Both the position numbers and the translations under genes were made by a program. Shown piece after piece: positions 41,221-49,711 of a stretch of DNA of 64,000 nt (within the stretch, counting starts at the first letter, position 1; every line of letters begins with the position of its first letter). The notes below the pieces were generated by a model. The model was not told the origin of the DNA. It did not search any database and saw only the letters and a list, made by a program, of their open reading frames with translations. Source of the DNA: Filimonas sp. (GTDB lineage Bacteria > Bacteroidota > Bacteroidia > Chitinophagales > Chitinophagaceae); contig JAFKHH010000011.1 of the NCBI GenBank assembly GCA_017306865.1, positions 682,001 through 746,000 of the forward strand, read 5' to 3'.

Positions 41221-43290
41221 TTACTTTGGTTGCAGTTTAGCATGTAAATATTGGTATGTTTCCGTTTGTGATCTTATTTTCTTTTTGCCGGTAGATGATA
41301 CATAGTTGTTCTGAAGGTGATTGTCCAGCCAGCGAGCCTTCACGTTATCTTCCAGTTGTATATTGATAATGTCCTTTAATTCCTGTTGAATGTCAGGGTT
41401 GGTGATCGCGATAGCGGCTTCTACGCGGTGATCGAGGTTGCGCACCATCCAGTCAGCGGAAGAGATGTAATATTTCTCCTTTCCCCCATTGTGGAAAATG
41501 AGTACACGTGCATGTTCAAGGTATTCGTCCACAATGCTAATGGCTGTTATTTTCTTTTTGAACCGCTTGTTTTCCGTCTTAGCGCAGATAATACTCCTGA
41601 TGATCATTTTTACTTCTACGCCCGCTGCCGCGGCGTCATATATTTTAGTGATCAGCGAGGCATCGCTTAGTGAATTTAGCTTTACCGTAATCGCCGCTTT
41701 TTTGCCAGACCTCGCCGCCCTTATCTCACGGTCTATTAGCTGGGTTAGCTCTTTCCGCATGTTCACAGGACAAACCATCAGCGTTTTACAATTCCGTAGC
41801 TGCTGTACGTGTAGCTTAGGATCTTCCAGGTATTTGAAGACGCGGTTAATATCCGCCATCACACTCCTGTTACAGGTAAGGAGGCAATGGTCTGCATATA
41901 CCTTCGCTGTACTCTCATTAAGGTTGCCGGTACTTACAAAGCCATACTGAATAGTGCGGCTGCCCACACGTTTCTTTATCAGGCAGATCTTTGCATGCAC
42001 CTTCAGGTTAGGCACGCCGATCAGTACTTTTACGCCTTCTTCTTCCAGGCGTTCTTTCCATTCCAGGTTGGCCTCTTCATCAAACCTTGCTCTCAGTTCC
42101 AGCATTACCACTACATGTTTACCATTACGTGCTGCATTGATAAGTGCATTGATGATTTTAGAATTGCTGGCAAGGCGGTAAGCGGTGATCTTGATCGTAT
42201 TTACATCCGGGTCCATAGCCGCTTCACGCAGTAGATCTATTACCGGTGCATAAGAGTGATATGGAAAGTGAAGCATAATATCCTGCTTCATGATCATATC
42301 CGCTACGCGGGATGTAGTTTGTAACAATGGGTGTGAGAATGGCTGGCGCCGTGCATCATGCGAATTGAAAACATCAGGGAAGTCCATAAAATGCCTGAAG
42401 TTATGAATGCGCCCGCCAGGAATAATATTGTCTTTGCGCGACAGGTTTAAACGGCGCATCAGGTATTCCAGCAGCCCTGCGTCCATCTCCTTATCGTATA
42501 GAAAACGGACAGGTTTGCCTTTGCGCCTGTTCTTTAGACCTTTCTCTATCTTTTGTACAATAGTAGTTGCAATGTCGTTGTCAATGTCTATCTCAGCATC
42601 TTTGGTCACTTTAAAAATATGTGCATCAAAGTGGTCATAGTTGAAATAGGAGAAAATATGCGGGAGGTTATAGCGTACAATATCTTCCAACAGGATGATC
42701 TTATGTTCATCATTCTTAGACGGTAATTGTATAAAACGCCCGACAGCTTTTGCCGGTACTTCCAGTAACGCATATTTCTGCTCATAGGCAGAGTTGTCTT
42801 TGCGCATTACTACACCCAGGTAAATGCTTTTATCCCGCAGGTATGGCATTTGCGGCAAGCTCTCGATCATTAGCGGGATGATGTTGGAACGGATCTCATC
42901 ATCAAAGAATTTTTTTACAAACTCCTGCTGCTCTTTATTCAGATGCTTTTCATCAATGAGGAATATCTTTTGCTTCTTGAGCTCTTCCAGTATGTTATCC
43001 CATATGCGGTTAAACTCATTTTGCTGTTGCAATACAATCGTCTGAATATGGTCCAGGATTGCTTGCGGGTTGTCTTCCAGGTGCATATTTCCTTTCTTGC
43101 CACCAAGTTCTATCATGCGTTTGAGCGTTGCCACACGCACACGGAAAAACTCATCCAGGTTGTTGGAGTGAATACCTAAAAAACGGATACGTTGTTTAAG
43201 GGGTACGCTAGGATCATTTGCTTCTTGTAAAACTCTGCCGTTAAAACTAAGCCAGCTAATATCCCGCGCGATGAAATTCTTTTTACTCAT
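41221..43290 (-). CDS. ppk1: Polyphosphate kinase 1
   Basis: 689 aa, the usual PPK1 length. Reversibly moves the terminal phosphate of ATP onto inorganic polyphosphate. N domain: 'FIARDISWLSFNGRVLQEA' and 'RIRFLGIHSNNLDEFFRVR'. Catalytic domains: 'DIMLHFPYHSYAPVIDLLRE', 'DPDVNTIKITAYRLASNS' and 'LKVHAKICLIKKR' with the phosphorylated His, then 'YGFVSTGNLNESTAKVYAD' and 'ISSADWMVRNLDHRVE' (second H/R-rich phosphate-binding motif). Followed on the same strand by the Ppx/GppA gene, making a synthesis-degradation pair. Confidence 0.96.
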   Translation of the reverse strand: MSKKNFIARDISWLSFNGRVLQEANDPSVPLKQRIRFLGIHSNNLDEFFRVRVATLKRMIELGGKKGNMHLEDNPQAILDHIQTIVLQQQNEFNRIWDNILEELKKQKIFLIDEKHLNKEQQEFVKKFFDDEIRSNIIPLMIESLPQMPYLRDKSIYLGVVMRKDNSAYEQKYALLEVPAKAVGRFIQLPSKNDEHKIILLEDIVRYNLPHIFSYFNYDHFDAHIFKVTKDAEIDIDNDIATTIVQKIEKGLKNRRKGKPVRFLYDKEMDAGLLEYLMRRLNLSRKDNIIPGGRIHNFRHFMDFPDVFNSHDARRQPFSHPLLQTTSRVADMIMKQDIMLHFPYHSYAPVIDLLREAAMDPDVNTIKITAYRLASNSKIINALINAARNGKHVVVMLELRARFDEEANLEWKERLEEEGVKVLIGVPNLKVHAKICLIKKRVGSRTIQYGFVSTGNLNESTAKVYADHCLLTCNRSVMADINRVFKYLEDPKLHVQQLRNCKTLMVCPVNMRKELTQLIDREIRAARSGKKAAITVKLNSLSDASLITKIYDAAAAGVEVKMIIRSIICAKTENKRFKKKITAISIVDEYLEHARVLIFHNGGKEKYYISSADWMVRNLDHRVEAAIAITNPDIQQELKDIINIQLEDNVKARWLDNHLQNNYVSSTGKKKIRSQTETYQYLHAKLQPK

Positions 43291-43377
43291 AGGAGAACAA
43301 TAAAAAAGCTAATATAAGTAAGCTATTCAGGCTGGTGTGTTAAGTTTTTGTAAGATAAGGAATTATGGGGAAAAGGG

Positions 43378-43472
43378 ATGGTTTAATTGTTGCATTGTTA
43401 TATTAGTGAATGGCGGTTAAGGTGCAAAGACATCCATCCAACAATTTAACCATATAGCCATTTAACTATTCA
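43378..43472. repeat. Inverted 'gtttaattgttgcattgtta' repeat
   Basis: 'tggtttaattgttgcattgt' (43379-43398) faces 'caacaatttaaccatatagc' (43439-43458) in the gap between the KTSC gene and ppk1. Confidence 0.5.
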
Positions 43473-43691
43473 CATCTCTTTCTCCAGCTTCCTGAACTCA
43501 TATTGTTCTTTTATAAATTCATTGAAAAACTCGCCATGCGATTTGGCCTTGATTAATCCACTATACGTTTCCAGGGGGACATTGAAATATTGAAACACTT
43601 CACCGGAAGTGAATTCAACTTCGAGCAGGCTTTTGATTGTTTCATAACCCACAGATGTTATAATAGAAGATTGTATTTGCTTGCGTAACAT
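43470..43691 (-). CDS. KTSC domain protein
   Basis: 73 aa and almost entirely one KTSC domain: 'SSIITSVGYETIKSLLEVEF', 'TSGEVFQYFNVPLETYSGLI', then 'KAKSHGEFFNEFIKEQYEFR', whose K-(T/S)-H-G/C stretch near residue 50 corresponds to the K-T-S-C signature, here KSHGEFF. Stand-alone small KTSC proteins are widespread; a role in nucleic-acid or protein interaction is only suspected. It lies upstream of ppk1 on the same strand, about 180 bp away, and next to the second MITE-like element. Confidence 0.85.
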   Translation of the reverse strand: MLRKQIQSSIITSVGYETIKSLLEVEFTSGEVFQYFNVPLETYSGLIKAKSHGEFFNEFIKEQYEFRKLEKEM

Positions 43692-44224
43692 GTTATTTGA
43701 ATTTGTGTGTTACGCAACTGCAATGAATGTGCCACGTGTGTGAGGTGAAGTATATAAGGTTTATAAAGTTTATAAGGTATATACGATGTCATTATTGTCC
43801 GGCTAAACATGCAACAAAAGCTTCGTAACCCTTTGTGGAAATGGTTTGCAATTTAAAAGCATATTACTAAATCTATTTTTAAACTTTCCGGGAAACGTAC
43901 GGCCTCAGAAAAGCTGCGTTAAAAAAATTGGCATGAACGCCGGAAAAATCCATTGCTGTTTGAGCCATAAGCAACTTGCTTACTCACGCTGTCAGTGGCG
44001 AGTTCAATGGATTTCGGTGGGCGTGACAATTTTTAGCCTGCTTTTCTGGAGCCTTGATCTTTTTGGTTACTTTTTGTATCAAGACAAAAAGTAACACCGT
44101 CGGTAGACAAATGAACGCCTGCACTTGAATAAGCAAGTTTTACTCGGATAACAACGATAGTGTATATAAGGTAGGTAATACTTCTTCTCTATAAACTGTA
44201 TAAACCTTATCTACTTTATATACG
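43692..44224. other. Intergenic region holding MITE-like element copy 2, 533 bp
   Basis: Includes 'tatataaggtttataaagtt' words (43751-43770), the second MITE-like element (43790-44156), and 'tatataaggtaggtaatac' / 'cctatctactttatatacg' type facing words (44162-44227) before the rfaE2 stop. An 82-codon plus frame inside the element is not called. Confidence 0.65.
43790..44156 (+). mobile_element. MITE-like element, copy 2 (367 bp)
   Basis: Inverted ends cattattgtccggctaaa and, reversed, cgttgttatccgagtaaa (13 of 18). The core 43892-44114 matches copy 1 with scattered substitutions and keeps the long foldback and the 12-bp-arm hairpin (44066-44095). Target duplications are no longer clear (atacgatgt against atagtgtat), so this copy looks older. 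Same orientation as copy 1, 7.1 kb away. Confidence 0.7.
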
Positions 44225-44737
44225 TTATAAGCCAGCTTGCCTGCTACCCTTGATCTTTTCAATAATACCTGTTGTAGAAAACCCTTCTACAATCGGGTTG
44301 ATAATGACTTGTCCGCCATTCGCTATAACTTCTTTGGCGCCAACGATCTGGTCTATGGTATAGTCGCCGCCTTTCACCAGCACATCGGGTAGTAGAGTAG
44401 AGATCAGGTTGTAAGGTGTATCCTCATCAAAGATGATAACTGCATCTACAACCAGCAGCGAAGCGAGTAATAGTGCCCTGCTATGTTCATTGTTAATAGG
44501 GCGTTCCGGGCCTTTTTTATTTTGTCGTTTTGTACTTGCGTCTGAATTAACGCCCACTACTAAAAAGTCTGCATGGCTTGCAGCTTCTGAAAGGGAAGCA
44601 ATATGGCCTTCATGTAAAATGTCGAAACAGCCGTTGGTAAATGAGATCGTCTTGCCATTCAGGCGCAAGCCTGCTAATAAATGTTTGGCTTGTTCAACGG
44701 TCATTATCTTATGTGGTACGAACGACGTGTTCTTCAT
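44225..44737 (-). CDS. rfaE2: D-glycero-beta-D-manno-heptose-1-phosphate adenylyltransferase
   Basis: 170 aa, the nucleotidyltransferase half of HldE as a separate protein (RfaE2). It activates heptose-1-phosphate with ATP on the way to ADP-heptose for lipopolysaccharide core. 'TISFTNGCFDILHEGHIASL' holds the HxGH motif, 'FLVVGVNSDASTKRQNKKGP' and 'ERPINNEHSRALLLASL' follow, and 'PDVLVKGGDYTIDQIVGAKE' plus 'FSTTGIIEKI' (the ST motif) close the active site. It overlaps the upstream flippase-like gene by 29 bp unless it starts at the internal ATG 44701. No kinase half (HldE-N) is present in the window. Confidence 0.9.
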   Translation of the reverse strand: MKNTSFVPHKIMTVEQAKHLLAGLRLNGKTISFTNGCFDILHEGHIASLSEAASHADFLVVGVNSDASTKRQNKKGPERPINNEHSRALLLASLLVVDAVIIFDEDTPYNLISTLLPDVLVKGGDYTIDQIVGAKEVIANGGQVIINPIVEGFSTTGIIEKIKGSRQAGL

Positions 44738-45734
44738 GCGAAACCGGTTTTATTCTATAGATCAATATATAAGCTAGTGTGCCGAAAATAATGGTAAAGA
44801 TAAACTGCGCAATCCATAATATCCATCCTGCAGCCAGTCCTATTGTATCATTAATGCCATAGAGGTTTAATGTTTTTTGTATTGCAATAGGATAAGCGCC
44901 TAGTCCACCTGGTGCAATGATGATGCCGAATGTGCCAAATACGAGCATGGCAACACTGGTGCTGATGGTGAGATGCATGGTTTCTTCCAATGCAAAACAG
45001 CCGACCCATGTGGCGAGCACATAACAGATCCACATCATTAAAGTATTGAGCAGGAAGAAGGGTTTGTTCTTTACTTTCCTGATGCTGCTCAGTCCTTCCC
45101 ATATTCCTTTCAATATCCGGCGGATGAACTGGCCAAATTTTGTGTGTGGCAATTTGCGTACGAGCACAATAAAACCTACTATAATGAGTAGTAATATGCC
45201 AATAATAACCCATCGTTTATTGCCTCCGTGTTCAATGCCATTGCGTATGCTGGCAAATATGTCGTTGGCATAAGATTCTATATAAGCATACTCCATAATG
45301 ATAGTGCCGAAGGTGATCAGGCCGAGGCAAACGACATCAAATGCACGTTCTGCTACCATAGTGCCGATCAGTTTTTCAGCAGGTATCTTGTTGGCTTTCG
45401 CTACACTGGTGCAACGCAATATTTCACCTGCACGGGGTATCATCTGGTTGCCAATATAGCCGATCAGCAAACCACATATCAACTGAAGGATAGGAGGGTT
45501 ATAACCTAATGGTGTGATCAGTTGCTTCCAGCGCATAGCGCGAAACCAATGGCTGGATAACAGGATAATAAAAACAGGCATGAGCAGCCAGAAACGGGCA
45601 CGAAGCAAGGCCTCTTTTATATCTGTAAGATCTTTTCCTGATAAACTGTGTAAAGACCACCAGATAAGTAGTGCGCCGATGCCAAACCCGATTATATATT
45701 TTAAACTGCTAACTAAGAGTCGCTTCATAAACAC
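44709..45734 (-). CDS. Flippase-like integral membrane protein (UPF0104/AglD-MprF-N type)
   Basis: 341 aa with about eight TM helices. Family pattern: 'IGFGIGALLIWWSLHSL' at the start, 'FWLLMPVFIILLSSHWFRAM' with RAMRWK, 'GNQMIPRAGEILRCTSVAKA' (the conserved P-R-x-G-E block), and 'IIIAPGGLGAYPIAIQKTLN' (P-G-G-L-G). These features define the lysylphosphatidylglycerol synthase TM region/UPF0104 group, thought to translocate lipids. The catalytic LPG-synthase domain is absent. It overlaps rfaE2, suggesting an envelope lipid or LPS link. ATG 45728 is an alternative start. Confidence 0.87.
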   Translation of the reverse strand: MFMKRLLVSSLKYIIGFGIGALLIWWSLHSLSGKDLTDIKEALLRARFWLLMPVFIILLSSHWFRAMRWKQLITPLGYNPPILQLICGLLIGYIGNQMIPRAGEILRCTSVAKANKIPAEKLIGTMVAERAFDVVCLGLITFGTIIMEYAYIESYANDIFASIRNGIEHGGNKRWVIIGILLLIIVGFIVLVRKLPHTKFGQFIRRILKGIWEGLSSIRKVKNKPFFLLNTLMMWICYVLATWVGCFALEETMHLTISTSVAMLVFGTFGIIIAPGGLGAYPIAIQKTLNLYGINDTIGLAAGWILWIAQFIFTIIFGTLAYILIYRIKPVSHEEHVVRTT

Positions 45735-45805
45735 GCAGGGATATGTAGCAATTTAAAGAAAAGAAGGAAGAAATGAAGGGGGAATTTGAGGGAGGGAAGA
45801 TTGTA

Positions 45806-45902
45806 TTGCTTAATGGTTACACTGTTTAATTGTTAAATGGGTTATTCGCATGATAGTAATAGAACCATTTAACAATTAAACAATATAGCCATGTACCAAT
45901 TA
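45806..45902. repeat. Inverted 'ttaatggttacactgttt' repeat
   Basis: 'tttaattgttaaatgggtta' (45824-45843) faces 'aaccatttaacaattaaaca' (45862-45881), a near-perfect arm pair just past the panD stop. Confidence 0.6.
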
Positions 45903-46244
45903 TAACTTATTACCTTCTTTTGGGAAGACAACGCTGGGCTTGAATGTCTTTGCTTCTTCAAAGTCCATAGTCGCGTAGGAAATGATGATGATAACATCGC
46001 CTACAGCACCTCTGCGGGCAGCCGGGCCATTTAAGCAGACTGTACCGCTGCCTCTTTTGCCTTTGATAAGATAGGTTTCTATACGCTCACCATTGTTCAC
46101 GTTTACTACCTGTATCTTTTCGTTTTCTATGAAATTGGCCGCATCCATCAGGTCTTCGTCTAATGTGAGACTGCCTACGTAATTCAGATTTGCTTCGGTG
46201 ATCACCGCACGGTGCACCTTGGATTTAAGTACTTCTATTTGCAT
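45900..46244 (-). CDS. panD: Aspartate 1-decarboxylase
   Basis: 114 aa. Pyruvoyl enzyme that makes beta-alanine from aspartate for pantothenate. The proenzyme self-cleaves between G24 and S25 in '[15 protein letters not shown]'. Other conserved blocks are '[19 protein letters not shown]', '[18 protein letters not shown]' with catalytic-site residues, and '[19 protein letters not shown]' plus 'VIIISYA'. Length is normal for the unprocessed subunit. Upstream lies panC on the same strand. A -7 box TAACTTTG (plus 46252-46259) ends only 7 nt from the ATG. Confidence 0.96.
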   Translation of the reverse strand: MQIEVLKSKVHRAVITEANLNYVGSLTLDEDLMDAANFIENEKIQVVNVNNGERIETYLIKGKRGSGTVCLNGPAARRGAVGDVIIIISYATMDFEEAKTFKPSVVFPKEGNKL

Positions 46245-46251
46245 GGCGGCG

Positions 46252-46259
46252 CAAAGTTA
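46252..46259 (-). promoter_or_regulatory. -7 promoter box close to the panD ATG
   Basis: Minus-strand TAACTTTG lies 7 nt before the ATG at 46244, giving panD its own promoter and a very short or absent leader. Confidence 0.45.
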
Positions 46260-46270
46260 GGGAGAAGAAG

Positions 46271-46376
46271 TGAATTGTTGACGTGAAACGTGAATCGCCA
46301 AACGTGAGTGACGTACAGACGTACTTAGCCCTATAACGTTTCTATTGACGTTTGCCGGCTCACGACTCACGTTTCT
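46271..46376. repeat. Inverted 'gaaacgtgaatcg...caaacgt' repeat
   Basis: 'gtgaaacgtgaatcgccaaa' and 'cgt' (46282-46304 region) face 'gacgtttgccggctcacgac' and 'tcacgtttc' (46348-46376) between panC and panD. It ends at the panC stop and could serve as its terminator. Confidence 0.55.
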
Positions 46377-47223
46377 AGTTCAGCAACATATTATCTATCA
46401 ATCTCACTTCACCTTTAAACGCTGCTACAAGCGCAACATATTTTTTGTCCGGCATATAATTATCTGTTGGCGCAAGCGTTTCCGCATCGGCAATTGCTAC
46501 ATAATCCACTCTGGAAAAGCCTTCTTTATGTAGAAAATCAGTAGCAAAAGCAGCCAGGTTTGTGAAAGATGTTGTAGTGAAATTATTTTTAATGTGTTTG
46601 AGTGTTTGATAGATAGCCAATGCCTCCTCTTTTTCATCGGTGCTTAAGCGCATATTGCGGCTGCTTAAAGCAAGCCCTTCCGGTTCGCGCTGGGTAGGAG
46701 CAATGACCAGTGTTGTTTTAATGCCCGTCAGTTCAATCAGTTTTTTGATGACCATACATTGCTGGTAATCTTTTTGTCCCATAAATAATTTATCCGGCTT
46801 TACTATATCAAGCAGGCGGTGTACTACCTGGCAAACGCCCTGAAAATGCCCCGGCCTGTACGCGCCTTCCAGCACCGTTTCTACAAATCCGAGGTCGTAT
46901 GGCTTTTGTAGCTCCATTCCGCCAGGGTACATCTCCTTTACTGAGGGTAGGAAAAGAATATCTGTCCCGGCCTGCTCCAGCAAAAGAATATCATTATCAA
47001 TGGTAACGGGATATTTTTCAAAATCCTTGGGATCGTTAAACTGAGTAGGGTTGACGAAAATGCTGCAAACAGTCACGTCCGTATTCTTTTTCGACAGGTC
47101 TATCAGGGAAATATGCCCGTTGTGAAGGGCGCCCATTGTTGGAACAAACCCCACAGTTTTGCCTTCCCGGTGCAGTTTTTCAATGTAATGTTGGATGTCC
47201 GTTATCTGTTTAAACAGTATCAT
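46375..47223 (-). CDS. panC: Pantothenate synthetase
   Basis: 282 aa. ATP-dependent condensation of pantoate with beta-alanine. Nucleotidyltransferase signatures: 'VGFVPTMGALHNGHISLID' (HxGH), 'TVCSIFVNPTQFNDPKDFEK', 'LFMGQKDYQQCMVIKKLI' and the KMSKS-like 'LALSSRNMRLSTDEK'. The C-terminal dimer domain ends 'VRLIDNMLLN'. It is upstream of panD on the minus strand and divergent from the GT5-N gene; the shared 105-bp gap contains the latter's TACCTTTG box. Confidence 0.96.
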   Translation of the reverse strand: MILFKQITDIQHYIEKLHREGKTVGFVPTMGALHNGHISLIDLSKKNTDVTVCSIFVNPTQFNDPKDFEKYPVTIDNDILLLEQAGTDILFLPSVKEMYPGGMELQKPYDLGFVETVLEGAYRPGHFQGVCQVVHRLLDIVKPDKLFMGQKDYQQCMVIKKLIELTGIKTTLVIAPTQREPEGLALSSRNMRLSTDEKEEALAIYQTLKHIKNNFTTTSFTNLAAFATDFLHKEGFSRVDYVAIADAETLAPTDNYMPDKKYVALVAAFKGEVRLIDNMLLN

Positions 47224-47259
47224 TTTTTATAATTTGAAAGGCTGGAAATGGCTTCTTAG

Positions 47260-47288
47260 TTGTATTTACAACCTTTTTAGTACCTTTG
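47260..47288 (+). promoter_or_regulatory. Promoter of the GT5-N gene
   Basis: TTG (47260-47262) and TACCTTTG (47281-47288) are spaced by 18 nt, a good match to the Bacteroidota -33/-7 pattern; the ATG is 40 nt downstream. Confidence 0.65.
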
Positions 47289-47328
47289 CCAACTATTTTA
47301 AGGTTTTAAGCCTAAATTCTGAATAAGA

Positions 47329-48147
47329 ATGTCAACAAAGAAAAGAATTTTATTCATAGCTACAGAGATGTCTCCGTACCTGGAACTGACAGAGTTTGCC
47401 GAAATAGTGAATAAGCTGGCTATCAAGAGTAATGACAGTGGATTGGAAGTGAGGTGTATTATGCCACGCTTTGGAGTGATCAACGAAAGACGCCATCGTT
47501 TACACGAAGTAGTTCGCCTGTCGGGCATCAATGTTTCTGTAGATGATGATGATTATCCTCTTCAAATTAAGGTAGCATCTTTGCCTAATGCAAGATTGCA
47601 GGTTTATTTCCTTGACAATGAAGACTTCTTCAAACGCAAGCAGATCTTTCATGATGAGAGTGAGCAGTGGTTTGATGATAATAACCTTAGAACTATTTTC
47701 TTCTGCAAAGGTGCGCTGGAAACAGTGAAAAAATTCGGCTGGCCTCCTGACATTATCCATTGCAGTGGCTGGATGACCGGATTGATCCCTATGTACCTGA
47801 AAACAGCGTATAAAAAAGAACCAGTCTTTTCACAAAGCAAAGTGATATTTACTATCGGGCAAAACACGTTTAGCGAAAGCCTGGGCGATGATTTTACTGA
47901 GAAAGCAAATATTCATGCGAATATAAAAGACAAAGATCTGGAACCTTACAAAGAAGCAAACAACACTGCTATGTTCAAAGGCGGCGCCACGTTTGCTGAT
48001 GTAATCACTTTTGGAGATGATAAGATTGAAAAGAAACTGGTAGATGAATTCTCTAAAGTGAAAGGAAAAAAAGTAATTCCATTTAAAGGATGGGATTCTG
48101 ATTTAACAGAGTATTTAGATTTGTATAACGAGCTTGCAGGCAAGTAA
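47329..48147 (+). CDS. Glycogen/starch synthase N-terminal-domain protein (GT5-N only)
   Basis: 272 aa. It aligns with the N-terminal Rossmann domain of GT5 glycogen synthases: 'KRILFIATEMSPYLELTEFA', 'LEVRCIMPRFGVINERRHRL', 'LQVYFLDNEDFFKRKQIF', 'TIFFCKGALETVKKFGWPPD', 'IIHCSGWMTGLIPMYLK' and 'VIFTIGQNTFSESLG'. The usual KxGGL loop is changed to ELTEFAEIVN and the C-terminal GT-B domain with the nucleotide-sugar site is absent, so glycosyltransfer is unlikely. Such short GT5-N proteins occur in Bacteroidota next to DUF4270 and pan genes, as here; the function is unknown. Confidence 0.85.
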   Translation: MSTKKRILFIATEMSPYLELTEFAEIVNKLAIKSNDSGLEVRCIMPRFGVINERRHRLHEVVRLSGINVSVDDDDYPLQIKVASLPNARLQVYFLDNEDFFKRKQIFHDESEQWFDDNNLRTIFFCKGALETVKKFGWPPDIIHCSGWMTGLIPMYLKTAYKKEPVFSQSKVIFTIGQNTFSESLGDDFTEKANIHANIKDKDLEPYKEANNTAMFKGGATFADVITFGDDKIEKKLVDEFSKVKGKKVIPFKGWDSDLTEYLDLYNELAGK

Positions 48148-48193
48148 AAGATAGACAAAGCCTGTTTATTATCCCTTATTAATCTATTGTTTC

Positions 48194-49651
48194 GTGAAAA
48201 AAAGCTTAGGCCTGGCATTTATTGCCGTGACTGTAATTTTTGCTGCTTGTACCAAACTCAAAACTACTGATGTTGGAACAGGGCTAATACCACCTATTGA
48301 TGGTGTAAATACAAAAGACACCTTTTTTGAAGTAGAAACAGTAAACGCGGCACAGGATACCATTCGTGTATCTTACTCTGGTGACCATGTACTAGGTTAT
48401 GTAAACAATCCCCTCTTCGGTAAAACGCTGGCTAAGGTCAACGTGGAATTAAAGCCAACTTATTTTCCATACACATTTGAAAAGTCTAAAGACAGTCTTT
48501 TCTTGGATTCAGTTGTATTAGTACTGAGCTACAGGGCAACATGGGGCGATACAATGCAAAACCTGGCGCTGAATGTATATGAGGTATCACAAGCCGATCG
48601 TATGAAAGGCGACTCTGTTTATCTTACAACAAAAGATTTTGCAACTACGGGTTCCAGCCTTACCTATTCAGGTGGAGCTGTTACAATAGATACCAAGCGT
48701 CTTACAGACTCTCTGCACATGGGGGCAGAGCAGGCGACAAACCAGATCAGGTTGCGCCTTACAGATGCTTTAGGTAACAAGCTGCTGAAGGGATACGACA
48801 GTACAACAGCTTATAAAAGTGACTCTGTATTTTCTACATACTTTGCTGGCTTCCAGATAGCGCCACAATCAACGGGTAACGCGCTGATGCGTGTAAACCT
48901 GACTGATACAAATACAAAAGTGGCATTATATTACCGTGTGCGTAAAGACGCTACTTCATTTGATACCAGTGTTCGTTATTTCAGGTATAACTCTACTTCA
49001 TTTAGTGGAACATCTAATACCGTTTTGCGCGACAGAAGCTCAGGTGAAATTGCTGCGCATTTCCCACGTCCTGATCTGACGAAAGATAGCCTGCTTTATT
49101 TACAGGCTAGCCCAGGCGTATATGCCAAGATAAAAATACCAGGATTAGGTTCTATGCGTAATGTAATTGTGCATAGGGCGGAATTGTTGATGGAGCAGGT
49201 TGCTTCAGATCCTGTAAACGATGGTTATTTCACTCCTCCGGCATTGTTCCTGTGCGGTTATGCCGATGATTCTGCACATAAATATGTAATGTCTCCTGAT
49301 ATTAACGTATCCTTCACAGGCTCTTATTATGTAGTAGGAAATATGGCTGAATATGGTGCTTACCCAACTAAACGGGTTAGTCCTGCCGGCGTAACAACAG
49401 CCGCTTATAATTTTAACGTATCCCGCTGGGTGCAAGGTATTGTAACACGTCATGTTGCAGTTGACAGCCTTGCATTAATGGCTCCTTATAACCAACTGGT
49501 GTCTGTAAGTAAAAATGCATCATTCTTTGCCTATACATCAGCTAATCCGGTGAACTATCCTGCTATTGGGCAGGTAAGGCTAGGGGGCGGATCACACTCT
49601 AAACAGAAGATGAAACTGCGTGTGATCTATTCAATTATCAAAGGGAATTAA
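48194..49651 (+). CDS. DUF4270 lipoprotein
   Basis: 485 aa with a GTG start at 48194, giving a signal peptide with lipobox 'VIFAACTK'. Then the DUF4270 pattern: 'TTDVGTGLIPPIDGVNTKDT' near the N-terminus, 'DHVLGYVNNPLFGKTLAKVN' and 'LFLDSVVLVLSYRATWGDTM'. A long beta-rich part ends 'RLGGGSHSKQKMKLRVIYSI'. The family is restricted to Bacteroidota, is exposed to the periplasm or surface and has no assigned role. It starts 46 bp after the GT5-N stop and is probably in the same operon, an association that recurs in the phylum as I remember it. Confidence 0.88.
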   Translation: MKKSLGLAFIAVTVIFAACTKLKTTDVGTGLIPPIDGVNTKDTFFEVETVNAAQDTIRVSYSGDHVLGYVNNPLFGKTLAKVNVELKPTYFPYTFEKSKDSLFLDSVVLVLSYRATWGDTMQNLALNVYEVSQADRMKGDSVYLTTKDFATTGSSLTYSGGAVTIDTKRLTDSLHMGAEQATNQIRLRLTDALGNKLLKGYDSTTAYKSDSVFSTYFAGFQIAPQSTGNALMRVNLTDTNTKVALYYRVRKDATSFDTSVRYFRYNSTSFSGTSNTVLRDRSSGEIAAHFPRPDLTKDSLLYLQASPGVYAKIKIPGLGSMRNVIVHRAELLMEQVASDPVNDGYFTPPALFLCGYADDSAHKYVMSPDINVSFTGSYYVVGNMAEYGAYPTKRVSPAGVTTAAYNFNVSRWVQGIVTRHVAVDSLALMAPYNQLVSVSKNASFFAYTSANPVNYPAIGQVRLGGGSHSKQKMKLRVIYSIIKGN

Positions 49652-49663
49652 TCTGTTTTATCG

Positions 49664-49689
49664 TTGTATTATATGGAGACGTATATTTG
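49664..49689 (+). promoter_or_regulatory. Promoter of metK
   Basis: TTG (49664-49666) and TATATTTG (49682-49689), spacing 15 nt, lie 23 nt before the metK ATG. The 60-bp leader is too short for a SAM riboswitch. Confidence 0.65.
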
Positions 49690-49711
49690 CATCCATTAAA
49701 TTCTAAAAACA

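Noticed and set aside
43846-44094. 82-codon plus frame inside MITE-like element copy 2
   Set aside because: Not open at the equivalent place in copy 1 and without protein features; the DNA is explained by the foldback structure.
44709-44737. Frameshift or fusion between the flippase-like gene and rfaE2
   Set aside because: The 29-bp overlap is in different frames and both proteins look complete; a downstream ATG of rfaE2 (44701) removes the overlap.
47329-48147. Frameshifted full-length glycogen synthase
   Set aside because: The 46 bp after the stop and the following DUF4270 gene leave no remnant of a GT-B C-terminal domain in any frame.
49652-49711. SAM riboswitch before metK
   Set aside because: The gap is only 60 bp and is filled by a -33/-7 promoter; no room for a known SAM aptamer.
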